NCBI GenBank assembly: GCA_963971575.1
Contig: OZ020616.1
Location: 7,983,934-8,047,933 of the forward strand
DNA: 64,000 nt
Direction of reading: 5' to 3'
DNA from: Liopterus haemorrhoidalis
Taxonomy: Eukaryota; Arthropoda; Insecta; Coleoptera; Dytiscidae
Shown here: positions 32,405-44,948 of the stretch, piece by piece
Position numbering within the stretch: the stretch's first letter is position 1
Layout: each line of letters begins with the position of its first letter
Position numbers and translations under genes: made by a program
Notes under the pieces: model-generated
Told to the model about the DNA's origin: nothing
The model's input: the letters and a program-made list of their open reading frames with translations, nothing else
Databases searched by the model: none

Positions 32405-33006
32405 TTTAAGATCAAAACTAGTTCTTTGTAATATGTTACGTTAGCAACCATAACATAATGACATGTGTACGACAGATTGTAAATAGACGTTGTAATAAAT
32501 GCTTATATGTGCTTGAATTTGTGTGTTTTAATTGATATTATTACAAACGCTATAATCAGAGGAACTCTGGATGGTCAGGGACCTCAAGGAGTTGTGTTTG
32601 TTTTGTTCGACGCTGAATGTTCAGGGACCTCAAGGAGTTCAGTGAAACTCTGGATGGTCAGGAACCTCAAGGAGACGGGCAAAACTAACATTATGTTTTC
32701 GTTTCCTCTGTTTTATTTTGCAGTTATTAAATTCTGAAGATGCCGCGAGGACGTGGCAGGAGCAGGACGGCCGTGTTAGAATAGCAAGTTGTTTTATTTT
32801 TCAATTAAATTTATATGATGCCGCGAGGACGCGGCAAGATCAGGACGGCAGTTTTAAGATCAAAACTAGTTCTTGGACCTCCTTTGTAATATGTTAGCAA
32901 CCATAACATAATGACATATGTGTGACAGATTGTAAATAGACGTTGTAATAAATGCTTATATGTGCTTGGATTTGTGTGTTTTAATTGATATCATTGCATA
33001 CGCTAG
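32405..33006. repeat. 146-bp direct repeats flanking a 305-bp core
   Basis: 32405-32551 and 32857-33006 share AAGATCAAAACTAGTTC, GCAACCATAACATAATGACA, GTAAATAGACGTTGTAATAA and TTTTAATTGATAT. Within each, a TGTTA...CA interval of about 110 bp could be an LTR. The core has three copies of TCTGGATGGTCAGG-type sequence and two of ATGCCGCGAGGACG, the first directly after a good acceptor-like TTTTATTTTGCAG (32716-32728). Either an internally deleted LTR element or a 452-bp tandem duplication fits. Confidence 0.6.
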
Positions 33007-33279
33007 AAAGCGTATATCAAGTACATTTATCATTACTACAAATGATTTATTCCTCTTTGATACATTAAAAACAAAAAACTTAAGTAATTCAAACAATAGA
33101 TTAAATTACGACGTATATATGAGTAAGCGAAGCCTACTGCACACATGAACTCGATTCTCAGCTCTTGAAAGTAAATTGAAATTTTTTTGTATTATATTTT
33201 GAATTTAAAGAAAAAAGAAACACTATCTTAGCCATGAATACAAAAAAGACATAACATTATTAGTCATAATTTAGCTAGG

Positions 33280-33729
33280 AATTAAAAAATTAATAAATTT
33301 TATCAAAAACACAAAAACTGCAATATTTTCCAAAACTAAATCTGATCAAAAATTCCTCTCGTACGTTTCCGGTTTAGATCAATGTACAATATCTGAATTT
33401 TTTTCAGATTTTTAGTTTTAAACTCTTTGCGTTAATATCGCGGGACAGTGATTTTTTAGTAAATTTTTGGCAAAATCGTTTTCAAATTTATGATAAACTA
33501 TTTACTTTTCGTTCCTTAATCTACGCCTTAAGAGCTTTCTTTAGATACCACTCAATAAATTTTAAAAATAATTCTTTTTTTTCTACGACACAAAAAAATC
33601 GATATTTCTCGAAAAATTAATCTGATCAACAATTCCTGTTCTGGTTCCCATGAATGTACATTATTGCGATTTTTTTCAGATTTTTAGATCAACCTCTCTT
33701 GGAAATAGATTGAGGGAAAAAAGTTTTTT
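33280..33729 (-). repeat. diverged Helentron-like interior fragments
   Basis: TCTGATCAAAAATTCC and TTTTTCAGATTTTTAG at about 33350-33420, and again at 33622-33690, match the reverse complement of the interior of the Helentron-like family (CTGAAAAAATTC...GGAATTTTTGATCAGA). The two partial copies are degraded and lack ends. Confidence 0.6.
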
Positions 33730-34325
33730 TGATATATTTCTGGAGAAAATCCAAAGAAATTATGGAAAGAGTAGGCGCAGGAAGAATGTTCAACAGCATC
33801 AAAGCATCGTTCCTAACTAAAAAGAAATACCAACCCAGATCAAGGTAGAGATCTTCAAAAAAGTGACAGTCCCAATTTTGACATACGCCTCAGAATCCTG
33901 GACAACTACAGAGATGCACAGGTCTATAATAAGAAGCTCCGAAATGAGATTTTTAAGGAAAATTGAAGGTAAAACAAAATTGGACAGAATAAGAAATGAA
34001 GTAATTAGAGAAAAGCTAGACACAAAACCAGTGGAGACTATAATAGAAGAAGGACAGCTAAGATGGCTGGGACATATACACAGAATGAGTGAAGACAAAA
34101 TAGACAAAAGTTTTTGAAGCAAGAACAGTGAAGTAAGTTAGACCACAAAAACCGAGAATAATCTGGCACCAAGAAACAAAAGAAGTTGCAACGAAGAGAG
34201 GCGTAAAGTGGGAGGAGATAAGAAAATATACAAAGGACAGAATACGATGGAAAGAAGTATGGAGAACAACACCAGAAAATAAGTAACTCGACTAGAGCCT
34301 TACACCGCAAGGTAGAAAGGCTTCA
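33730..34325 (+). pseudogene. LINE ORF2 C-terminal fragment with 3' end
   Basis: Frames give AGRMFNSIKASFLTK, VPILTYASESWTTTEMHRS, then SEMRFLRKIEGKTKLDRIRN and EVIREKLDTKPV, GQLRWLGHIHRMSEDK. Remnants of the final W-rich segment follow to about 34285 in shifted frames. The 3' tail TAGAGCCTTACACCGCAAGG is shared with 51046-51080, marking the 3' end of the same LINE group. Frameshifted and 5'-truncated. Confidence 0.85.
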
Positions 34326-34332
34326 GGATTAA

Positions 34333-35812
34333 GGGCCGCTTTTACAATCGTTGGATAAAGCTCGGATAACGCTATTCCCGGTATAAAGTGAAAAAATTGC
34401 TTTTACAATGCTCGGATAAAGCTCGGATAGAATAAACATCGGAATAAACACCAGAATATCTTATCGGGCCAACGACACTTCAGATAAAGGGCAGTATAAG
34501 TTATTCCCTTGCTCTGATTGGCTAATATGTATTTGTTACCCAGCAACGGTAAAAAAAAATAATTTTACATATGATAAATGTCACATTATAACGTTTCATT
34601 TGAATTTTTATTACAATTATATAATTGTGAATGCAGCAGCGTAGTGGTTTGCTCACTTGCTTTGAAAGTGTGGAATCATGAGAACGACTTAGTATGGGCA
34701 GAAAGATTAAAAAAAAAAAACTTGGCTGATGCGAGCTTAGGCTCAGATTCTTTACAATGAGTGCCTGTATCTCTGAATTAATTTTCAGAAATATGGGGCA
34801 TGCTTCACAGGGCACGGTGGTCTCTGCTACTGTAAAAAGTAATCATTAGGTCATTTCAGAGGACGCTAGTCGCGACCCTAAAATCTCTAAAACCTAGACA
34901 TTGCCATACGAAATAATAATAGTACGTACTCCCTCGTTATCTATGTATTTGTTCAGCAGTTTTGATTTATTTTATTTATTTTTTAAAAGCGTAGCAATGA
35001 ACAGTAGCAGCCGATTACCGCTAGAATATGCTCCTAGCACTTTGAGCGCTTCGAATCAAACTGGGCACTATCATCCCTTCCACACTATGTACACATAATG
35101 CCAGTTTTTGTATATGTATATATGCAGTATTGGGCTGGAGCCAGTTCGAAGGAACTGGTTGTTATTTATTTATAGATTTATCGAAACGCGAACTGGTTCT
35201 AATGTTGTTATACACTAATAAAAAATAAAAAAAAACTTGTTATTACAATATTGGCAGTCCACAACTGTACATAATATGGGTTGAAATATGAATTATTATA
35301 ATATGAATTCTACTAGTAGACGGAGATCTTAGGAAAATTTACACATGGGCGGTATTTGGACTCGATTCTATTAGAGGGCGGTTTTATGAATATTTGCACA
35401 CGAGAGGCTGACACTAACGCGGTAGATATAGCACAATAAAAGAATAATCTGAGTAGAATACTACGACATCTCCCAATATTTCCATAAACATGCACAAATA
35501 TGTTGTTAATAATAATTCTTCTTTTTCTTCTTTGGGCACTATCAATCAGGTTGACTTTTGGCCTCACTCACATAAGCCCTCCATCTCGCTCTATTCATTG
35601 TTAATAGTAATGTCAATTTAAAATATGACATTTCTAATATGTCAGTTTATGTGTCAAACAATACCAACTTTATTTTATTTACAATAAAACCATGGATAGC
35701 TATCCGAGAATAAAAAATGCATTGCAAAAGCGAACGTTGGAATAAACATCGAAATAAACTTATACCTTAGATAGTAATACCGCTACGTATCCGAGGTTTG
35801 TAAAAGCGGCCC
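34333..35812. mobile_element. PIF/Harbinger-like nonautonomous element, 1480 bp
   Basis: The ends GGGCCGCTTTTACAA are perfect 15-bp inverted repeats, flanked by TAA (34330-34332 and 35813-35815), the target preference of PIF/Harbinger. Subterminal ATAAACATCG-like motifs recur on both sides. No transposase is seen. GCAGCGTAGTGGTTTGC near 34635 resembles a tRNA-type A box but no B box follows. Confidence 0.85.
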
Positions 35813-35815
35813 TAA

Positions 35816-36519
35816 GTCCTAAAGTATTTATAGTTTGTTCTACTACATGTAGTCAGTTTCTTTGACAAGGTGACGTACACCATTTTTTGATCCCGTCATG
35901 CATTGCCTTATTATTTTACTCTACCAGTAGATTTTGCTCCTAAACTGTTTCACCTTATTCTGCCTACCATAAGAAACAGATAGTTACACATGACTCATAT
36001 TAAAAAAAAAAAAGAAACGTGACAGGTTTCATATTTAGACCCCTCAAATAAATTATTAACAACTTATCTCAACCTTTAGGTTTCTCCCAGAGTATATTTT
36101 TGCGCATTGCATAAGAATAGTAAATCCCTAATTCCCTTTTTCAAATTCACAACGCAGAACATCTTTTATTTTCGAGAAAAAATAACCCTTTTAAAATCCC
36201 CCATCTCAATAGCTAGTGGTGGTTTGGACCACTCGTGCGTTATGAATTTAAAAAATGAAGAAGGGCTGTCGTTCGCCTCAGGTCTGAGAGATGAATCCGG
36301 AAGATAGCGGTGGAGTCCGGAGCGGACCCAGAGCGAACTGCCCGATGATTGATGCTACAGTTGGCGACACTATGACCGCAGACACACTGCTACGAATTTA
36401 TAAGTATGACAGATATTTTATAGAAAATAGGTCACTGGACCATTTTAATATGACGTAAGAAGGTAAAAACTAGAAAAGAAAAGAAAATTACAAAATGAAT
36501 TGTAAGATGTTTCACCAGA
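35816..36519. other. spacer without confident gene
   Basis: A 66-codon plus frame (36107-36307, MHKNSKSLIPFFKF) has no recognised domain. The patch 36220-36400 is less AT-rich and could be host sequence, but no splice or homology evidence supports a call. Confidence 0.4.
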
Positions 36520-36603
36520 GTAATGATAACAATATTATTAGAATACGCAGATGATTCCAACATAATTTTAAATAAGGTTGAAAATTTTAGTTATACTGGC
36601 CAC
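36520..36603 (+). pseudogene. LINE RT catalytic-box fragment
   Basis: ITILLEYADDSNIILNKVEN contains the RT box YADD with the usual DSNI/DTTI continuation. The fragment is cut off by the Helentron-like repeat at 36604. A LINE C-terminus lies on the other side (37744 on), so the repeat may have inserted into one decayed LINE, though the intervening thumb is missing. Confidence 0.6.
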
Positions 36604-37740
<1,137 letters not shown>

Positions 37741-37743
37741 AAA

Positions 37744-38267
37744 AAGCAGAACGTTGCTTTTGTCTGTATTTCTGATTTTAACTGAAGATATTGTTCATAA
37801 ACTGAACCATTCTTACACTACAGGGTTTAAAAACTTAGCAGCAAATCATAAAACTTGTAAAACTTTTGGTCAACGCTGCTTTACATATTTCGTGTCCAAA
37901 GTATATAATAATTTCAATCAGTATATACATATAAACCGAATAAATTTGCATCAAAGAAATTATTGTAAATATGCAAAAGACTACTGTATTAATTTGAGTA
38001 ATACAGAGTCTGAAAGTGTCTTGGGTTGAATGTATTTATGTGTTTATTGTATTTATGTAAAATATAGTATTAGGAATTGAAATTAGTGTAGGCGCACTTA
38101 TATATGGATTTATATTGATTTTCACTCTAACTTCAAAAATGTACTTCAATGAATAACCACGCACAGACTGGTAGCAGTCTATTGTGGTATTTATCTTTAT
38201 TTTAGTGTTAAGTAACTAGTGTACAGACTATATGTAAATATGTATTTAAACTTAATAGTGAAATAAA

Positions 38268-38295
<28 letters not shown>
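37744..38295 (+). pseudogene. LINE C-terminus, 3' UTR and (TTA)n tail
   Basis: The frame 37754-38029 includes FKNLAANHKTCKTFGQRCF, TYFVSKVYNNFNQYI and KRNY-like spacing typical of the extreme C-terminus of CR1/Jockey LINEs (F/Y-N-x-LP block). An AT-rich UTR with AATAAAATTATT ends in (TTA)n at about 38268-38295. Confidence 0.7.
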
Positions 38296-38298
<3 letters not shown>

Positions 38299-38479
38299 TT
38301 CAATGATATTAAATAACTGTTTTTCCAGCTGCTCTTTCCAAACTTTTGAATGAATTTCACACAACTTTTCTCTGCTATTTTTGAAAATATAAACCTATAA
38401 TAGCGAATTACGTTAGTTAAAACATTTTATCAAAAAAGATCGATCAGTTTATTTCGTGCAAAGGATCCAATATTCGTTC

Positions 38480-38951
38480 AAAGGATATGTAAACTAACAA
38501 AATAGCCGTTATTTGGTATTGAAAAATCCAGTTGGAGTGACTGGTTGGTGTGCAATTTGGGCTGGTAGCATCATTGAATCTTTTTTTTGCAGTAATAATG
38601 GAAATGTTGTTACTGGTATCTGTGGTGAACGATATCGTGCGATTCTGCAAAATTTAGGCTTGTTATTAATGAAAAAAGGTCATCAAATATGGTTGCAACA
38701 GAACGGTATCATAGCACGCGGCTCGCACTGCAATGAAAATATTGCGCGATGCTTTTCCTAGCCGAATAATTTCAAAATTTATTGACATCGATTGGCAACC
38801 TTCTTCATCATATTTGACTGCGCCAGAATTTTTGCTTTGGAACTACTTAAAGGAGAGGTTCTACCCTAACGACAATTTCAACACCTTCAGAAGAAAATTC
38901 AACAAGAAAACTATATATCGCCTTTTGCATTTCATGTCAAGAGTTAAATAA
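38480..38951 (+). pseudogene. Tc1/mariner-superfamily transposase fragment
   Basis: Two overlapping frames give VTGWCAIWAGSIIESFF, GERYRAILQNLGLLL, IWLQQNGIIARG, then FPSRIISKFIDIDWQPSSSY, LTAPEFLLWNYLKERFYPN. The order matches the DD41D mariner at 9525, but WFQQDG has become WLQQNG and the last Asp is Glu (APEF). A frameshift near 38750 and a missing N-terminus show it is dead. Confidence 0.83.
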
Positions 38952-40347
38952 ACGCTACATAATAATTATTCACTTAGCAAGTACTAAACATTAATGAGAA
39001 GTACTAAACAATAATAAAAAACTTTACAGGACGAGTAGGCAGTTTCCAAAAATCTTCGAGAAACCTTCGGAAGCCTTTCAGTACTAGTTCCAAAAAAAAA
39101 AAAGCCTTGAACGTAATAGAAGGGGAATAAAAACAATTTTTAACGAAAAAAGAAAAACTATCTGTAATGCTGCTTAATTCATAATGTTATATAACACGAT
39201 ACTTATAAAAAAAAATATAAAAATTATTTTTACAGGTTAGGTTTTATTAATGTAATTAAGAAAACAATACTTGTTCATGGACAAATATTTGTCAATTAAA
39301 TCTTTTATATTTGTTATTTATTATTTTCAATATAAATAATTGCTTTCATTGCAAAAACGAAAATTAAGGATTTGACATGTTTTTGAATTTTATATAATTC
39401 TTAGAAAATTTCTAGTAGTAAAAATTCGGAATTATTAATGGAAAATGTATATTATATTATTTGTGGCACCCGCAAGGCGGATATTATTATTTAACTAATT
39501 TTATTTAATTTTATTAAATTCACAAAACTTTTTGTCTTTTGAAAAAATGTTGAGATTCGCTACGTGCCTGTTTCAACATTATTTTTCATCAAAAGAACGT
39601 TCTATAACTGACCTGTTTAGAGTACACTTAGCCTGTTGATTTTTTCTAAGTTAATTTACGGGTCTCTACCGGGATTAAGTGATATTCACACATTCTTTGT
39701 GTCTTCGTTTAATATTTGTGGTACTGTATTTTCTTTATTTGATACACCCATCGAGTTGAACAACGTCTACCGCATTGTTTTCTCTTGGCTAGGATTTTCA
39801 GAGACATTGTGGGAGTTTCTAGTTTAGATCCTCCTGAGCCATTACTCGTGGGCCTAGGATTTTACCCGTCTACACCCCAGCTAGGGCTACCATTCCCTTG
39901 TGTTAGTTTACTAGAGCAGTCCCTAGGACCAGAAGAGTATATATTTCCTTCCTTTTCCTCTAGGTCGTCAGTTTCTTCCCCAGATAGCTCAACTCGGTGC
40001 GTCTCCGTATCACCATCATCACTATCTGTCTATATTTCAGCCTTCTGCTGGTGATACTTTGTAGTCTCCGCCGCGAAGAACATTTTGTGTGACTGTTTGG
40101 CCTCCTAACTATACTTAGGCTGGGGTCGGGAGCTATATTATTTAAATTATTGATGGAAATTATTCTGGACCATCTGGAATTAATATTAATAATTGTACAA
40201 TTGAGTTTAAACCTCATCAGTTATACCCTACTACAGAAAACCCGACAAACTGTAATTTTTATTTTTATTCTAATAAAAATTAGATATTAATTGTATTGCA
40301 CTAGTACCATAAAAATCGTTTTCTGAATCGCTTTAGTTATCATAATA
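38952..40347. other. spacer, possible LTR-like or host segment, no gene called
   Basis: 38952-39460 is very AT-rich. 39465-40255 is less so and starts TGTGGCACCCGCAAGGCGG; it could be a solo LTR or host DNA. Frames of 85-89 codons on both strands show only Ser/Pro-rich or basic composition. No TSD could be matched, so no element is claimed. Confidence 0.35.
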
Positions 40348-40803
40348 TTATGGGTCTATTCTGTAAAAAAATGTTTACAGTACTGTATCACTATAGCGCT
40401 GTAGTGAGCTTAGCACTGTAAAGTGCCAAGTTACGGCGGCTCTGTAAATATTGAGCATTAGCTATTCTGTAACACATTCTGTAATTTCGGTCGATTTAAA
40501 CTTTGCTTACATTGTAGCTAACTTCACTATGTTTATTTCTAACCTCAAAATTTGAGGTATTGATCAATGTCATCGATCGGTAATTGTATAACATATTTGT
40601 ATATACACATATACTCATGTTTTTTTACGTTTGTAATTTTTATTAATTATTGTTATAATTTGTTTATAAAAATAAAAGTTTCTCTTTGCATCTTATGTAT
40701 CTTTATTCCAATATAAACATATTTTTTACATCAAATTAAACAATGGACTGCTGAACATATAAAATACTAATCTGCTTTCCCAAATTCATATCTTGATTAG
40801 CTG

Positions 40804-41235
40804 TTAAAAAAACTTTATATCAGTTTTTGAAAATTTTAAATACTTTTCAAATATTTTACCATTTGGTACAGGATCTTCATTATTTTCAGGTTCAGGATCT
40901 TCATTATTTTCAGGTTCAGGATCTTCATTATTTACAGGTTCAAGCTCATCATCATCAATCTCAGCATAGTTAGGTATTCTTGCTTTTGTTGCTATATTAT
41001 GCAAAACTTACCCTTCTTTCACTCCACGGTTTTCTTCCCTCGTAGTGGGGAACTTTATATGAATTGGCATTAGATATGTTGTTATCAGATAACAAATTTC
41101 TATTATCGATCTACTAACCATAGGCTGGCTCAAAGAAGTGAAATTGTGAGCCCCTGTAGTAGCCTGATAGGATCCATTACTTAAAAAATACAGTGTTTCT
41201 AAAACCTGTATATAAAAATATATAAATGAAAACAT
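40804..41235 (-). pseudogene. HARBI1-like transposase, catalytic core missing
   Basis: The upstream piece (41235-41008) reads VLETLYFLSNGSYQATTGAH and SLSQPMVSRSIIEICYLI, IKFPTTREENRGVKEG, the N-terminal DNA-binding region of Harbinger transposases. It ends at a consensus splice donor GGTAAGT (minus strand, near 41008). The downstream piece reads HNIATKARIPNYAEIDDDE, like the Harbinger C-terminus, then three near-perfect 24-bp repeats encoding EPENNEDP (about 40868-40940). The DDE catalytic segment that should lie between is absent, so no active enzyme is possible. Confidence 0.8.
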
Positions 41236-41547
41236 GTATGCATAAAAAAAAGTTTATGTGTGGTTGTAACGTGATATTTTAAGCATAATTACCTGTTATG
41301 ATCCTCTTGTAATAGTTGCATTAGAAATAGGGCGAAATTTGGATCATTAATTTTTTTTTTTTAGGTGACACGAACAATACAAATATATACAACTTGACTT
41401 CTATACAGTACTGTAAGTGACTTACGGCCATAAAAATATCGCCGTAACGTTACAGCGATATTTTACATCGGTGTAGAGTTTCCAGAGCAACGAGTGTCAA
41501 TACAGAATAGCACTTTCCTTACAGCGCTGTATTTTACAAGTTATATA

Positions 41548-42112
41548 GACCGGGAGCTCATGACATTTTTGGTCTCCGATTTCATACAGCATGCCTTTTG
41601 GAGAAGAGAATATTTACCCTATGACAACAAAAAAGGGATGGTACTAAACCCCTGCACGCTTTCCGGTCATAGGGAAAATTACATTTCCACTTGCACAAAA
41701 TTTTTGTGTTTTTCTCTGATTTAATATTGCTTGCCCTTTTGTCAAAAGAAAGTTATAACAAATTTAAAGTCTTTTAATTATAGGCATGCTGTATGAAAAC
41801 GCGGAAAATCATATTTCTTTATTACAAAATCACATGACCGTTGGAGCCCTTTGGGACCCTCCGAATCGCATGCATATATTTAAAAGACTTTAAATTTGTT
41901 ATAACTTTCTTTTGACAAAAGGACAAGCAATATTAAATCAGAGAAAAGCACAAAAATTTTGTGTTTAAGTGGAAATGCAATTTTCCCTATGACCGGAAAG
42001 CGTGCAGGGGTTTAGTACCATCCCTTTTTTGTTGTCACAGGGTAAATATTCTCTCCTCCAAAAGGCATGCTGTATGAAATCGGAGACCAAAAACTGTCAT
42101 GAGCTCCCGGTC
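41548..42112. mobile_element. foldback MITE, copy 1 (inside Harbinger)
   Basis: A 565-bp element with ends GACCGGGAGCTCATGACA and inverse, flanked by TA (41546-41547, 42113-42114). Inverted arms run about 250 bp each (GGTCTCCGATTTCATACAGC, GGTAAATATTCTC, CTGCACGCTTTCCGGTC, AACAAATTTAAAGTC). The short centre contains GGGACCCTCCGAATCG. No ORF. Same family as 48599-49166. Confidence 0.93.
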
Positions 42113-42156
42113 TAACAGCGCTTACAGCGGTAGAAAACTCATACAGAATAGACCAA

Positions 42157-43191
42157 TTAATATTATAGTATGATTAAACAAACAAAAAATAATGAGTGTA
42201 TTATTTATTTAAATGATATTCCGAAACAAAATCAGCCCAAGTTCATTCAAACACAATATATTACAATAATTATTTCGTTGTAGTTAAACAGTGAAAAGTG
42301 ATTTTTCTCCAAGTCGAAATGATGTGGATTATTGGAAATAGTCTCTCTGTATTTTGACATGTACGAATTTCTTGTGTTGTGATCCGTAAAATAAGTTGGT
42401 ATCTTGTTCAGGGCAGACAAGAGTGGAGCGCTCAGTTCATTCACTGAACACTCTCCAATTCGTTCGATTTTAAACAAACACTTTCCGGTCGCTCGCACCG
42501 GTCAAAGACGTTTCCCATCTCAGTTTCAAATATATATTCCATTACACATTGATTCTTCTATCTATAAAATACATCTCAAAACTTACTGACCGAAAAATGA
42601 GAATATTTCTATTAAAATATTGAACACACAACGATCAAAGGTCTATAAAGATAAATTATACCCAGAATACGAGAATACACCCAGAATAAAGCACAAAGTT
42701 ATATATTTAGCATACATTTTATTTTTTAAATTCATGTATATTAACAATGTTCAAAATAGTCGCCTTGGTGTTTAATGGATGCTTCCCAATGTTGAAAGAC
42801 AGACAGACAGACAAAAATTGTTTTTTTTTTTGCGGATATTGTCCTATGCTTCTGAAACGTGCATAAACCAAATGTGAGACCGAAAAAAAATAAAAAAACA
42901 GATATAGTCTTTAATTTTATTAATATACACTATGTAGATGATAGATAAGAAGTATTAGTTTATAAAGATAGTTTTAAATGGGGACAGGCTAACATTTCAT
43001 TGGCTCTGAACCATTTTGTGAACTTTTTTTTGCCGCAAATGCCAAAAATTTAGTTAAGTTAAGGCTAAAATTGTATAAGTACTTATACCAATTTTCCACA
43101 TTTTTTTTCCTATTGACTCCCATTTTATCCAAAATGTAGTTTTAAACTAATTTTGGGGTAAAGATTATAAAAACAAAAAAAAATATATATA
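42157..43191. other. spacer with a mariner C-terminal scrap
   Basis: On the minus strand 42738-42790 reads HWEASIKHQGDYFEHC and a stop, the usual end of a mariner transposase; nothing else of that gene is visible. AGACAGACAGACAAAAATTG at 42795-42815 recurs at 49361-49381. Other frames are unsupported. Confidence 0.55.
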
Positions 43192-44832
43192 CAGTTACTC
43201 ACAAAATTGAGCATACAAGAATTTGGCAAAGATACTTTTTAATAAAACGTGACTAAAACAGATTTTTTCTAAACTAATTATTTTTTATTTATAAAATACA
43301 CCTTGCAGATCCAAAATTATTACAAATACTATAAAGTATAGTAATATTTGTTAAAAAAATTTAAGGAAAACTAAAAAAATATAATTTTTTAGAGACACAA
43401 AATTGAGCGTACTAATTAATTTCGTTTGATTTAAGACCTGTATTTTCCTAAAATTATATTGTATAGGTTTTATCTTGCAACAGATGTTTTTTTCATTAGT
43501 TTATTTTGCATTAGGCCACATTCAAGTACAGTGATTTTGTTTCTATTATAATGGAAAATAAACGTAAACAGACTGACGAATCTACACAAAATCTAATAGT
43601 TAAATTATACGCCCAGAGTCATACAATGCGTGAAATATGTGATATAGTAAACCAAAGACATTCCACAATTCAAAAAATAATAAATAAATTTAAGGGTACT
43701 ATCAAAAACAAAACGGGCAGAGACAGAAAAAAATTGTTATCAACTGTGGATGAAAGATTTATTTTGCGAAAAATCAAGCAAGATCCTAAAATTAGTGTAC
43801 CCCAGTTAACGTCAGAATTATCAGAAAGATTAAATAAACAAATTTCAGTAGAAAGAGTCCGCCGAGTACTCCGGAAAAATAACTACAATGGTCGAATTGC
43901 ACGCAAGAAACCATTGATTTCAAAAACGAATAAAAAGAAACGCTTAGAATTTGCAAAAATGTATGTAAACAAACCAATTAGCATCTGGAATAAAGTTATT
44001 TTTTCTTACGAGACGAAATTTTTTTTTTTTGGTCGTATAAATTGTTTGGCGGAAGCCCAATACAGAATTAAAAAAAATTAATGCTGTTCCGACAGTAAAA
44101 CACGGAGGCGGATCAGTTATGTTGTGGGGTGCTATGGGCTCGAACAGCCCAGGTAATTTAGAATTTATAGAAGGCATCGTAGATAAATGGAACTATCTAA
44201 ACATCTTGAAAAATAATCTTACGGCTACTGCAGAAAAATTAGATATGCCACAAGTTTATTATTTCCAAGATGACGATCCCAAACATACTGCGCTTATTTT
44301 AAAGGAATGGCTGTTATAAAATGCACCAAAATTACTCAAAACACCGCCACAATCGCCTGATCTCAATCCAATTGAAAATTTATGGAGAGAATTTAAAGTT
44401 CGGATAAAAACAAATTCATTTTGAATAAAAATGATTTTAAAACGAAACTTCAAGAAGAGTGGAATAATATACCGGCAGAAGTTTGTGGAAAATTAGTGCA
44501 GTCTATCTCAAATCGCCTTCAAGCAGTAATAGAAGCAATAGGTGACACGACAAAATATTAATTTAAATTAACTGATTGTTTTCTAATTATTTTATTAGTA
44601 TTACTACTTTTTGTAGGCTCAATTTTGTGTCTGAAAATGTATATATTTTTTGTTTTCTTTAACAAATGTTTAGTAAATATTATTTAATTTTATACCATTT
44701 ATAATAGTTTTGTATCTCTAAGATGTATTTTAGAAATAAAAAATAATTGGTTTAAATAATCTGTTTTATAGGCATTTTTACCTAAGAGGTATATTTCTAA
44801 AACTTTTGTACGCTCAATTTTGTGAGTAACTC
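43192..44832 (+). mobile_element. Tc1 element with IR/DR ends, 1641 bp
   Basis: Outer ends CAGTTACTCACAAAATTGAG and inverted GAGTTACTCACAAAATTGAG are flanked by TA (43190-43191, 44833-44834). A second binding-site-like copy lies inside each end: ACACAAAATTGAGCGTAC at 43395-43412 and its inverse near 44614-44630. This paired inverted/direct-repeat layout is known from Tc1 elements such as Sleeping Beauty. Length is full for the family. Confidence 0.93.
43551..44561 (+). pseudogene. Tc1 transposase, nearly complete but mutated
   Basis: A paired-like helix-turn-helix region (LIVKLYAQSHTMREICDIVN, VERVRRVLRKNNYNGR) leads into the DDE domain. The first catalytic Asp is Tyr (VIFSYETKF). A frameshift in an A-run near 44078 precedes VPTVKHGGGSVMLWGAMGS; QDDDPKHTA and [12 protein letters not shown] carry the other two acids with DD34E layout. 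A TAA replaces Tyr in WLLYN near 44317 and a second frameshift occurs near 44420 before QEEWNNIPAEVCGKLV and the stop at 44559-44561. Family length (about 336 residues) is preserved. Confidence 0.92.
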
Positions 44833-44948
44833 TATGTGTATATAAATAAAAAATCAGTTGTGTTTCAGGTCCATTTTTTGCATATAATTCCAAAGGTTTT
44901 GCCCAAAATTCAAAATGGACTTAATTTTGTTGATCTACGACCAAAAAT

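Larger units (their letters stand above)
40351..42156 (-). mobile_element. PIF/Harbinger element, core-deleted, with nested foldback
   Basis: TIRs TGGGTCTATTCTGTA and inverted TTGGTCTATTCTGTA are flanked by TTA (40348-40350 and 42157-42159). Subterminal ACAGCGCTGTAA-type motifs occur on both sides. The minus strand carries N-terminal and C-terminal pieces of a HARBI1-like transposase (40804-41235), and a separate foldback (41548-42112) is inserted near the end. Net length without the foldback is about 1.24 kb. Confidence 0.85.

Noticed and set aside
32716..32780. Host exon encoding MPRGRGRSRTAVLE
   Set aside because: The frame stops after 14 codons and the segment is duplicated nearby; better explained as part of a repeat, so listed only as a finding.
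39465..40255. Solo LTR starting TGTGGCACCCGCAAGG
   Set aside because: No matching TSD, no second copy in the window and no clear CA end.
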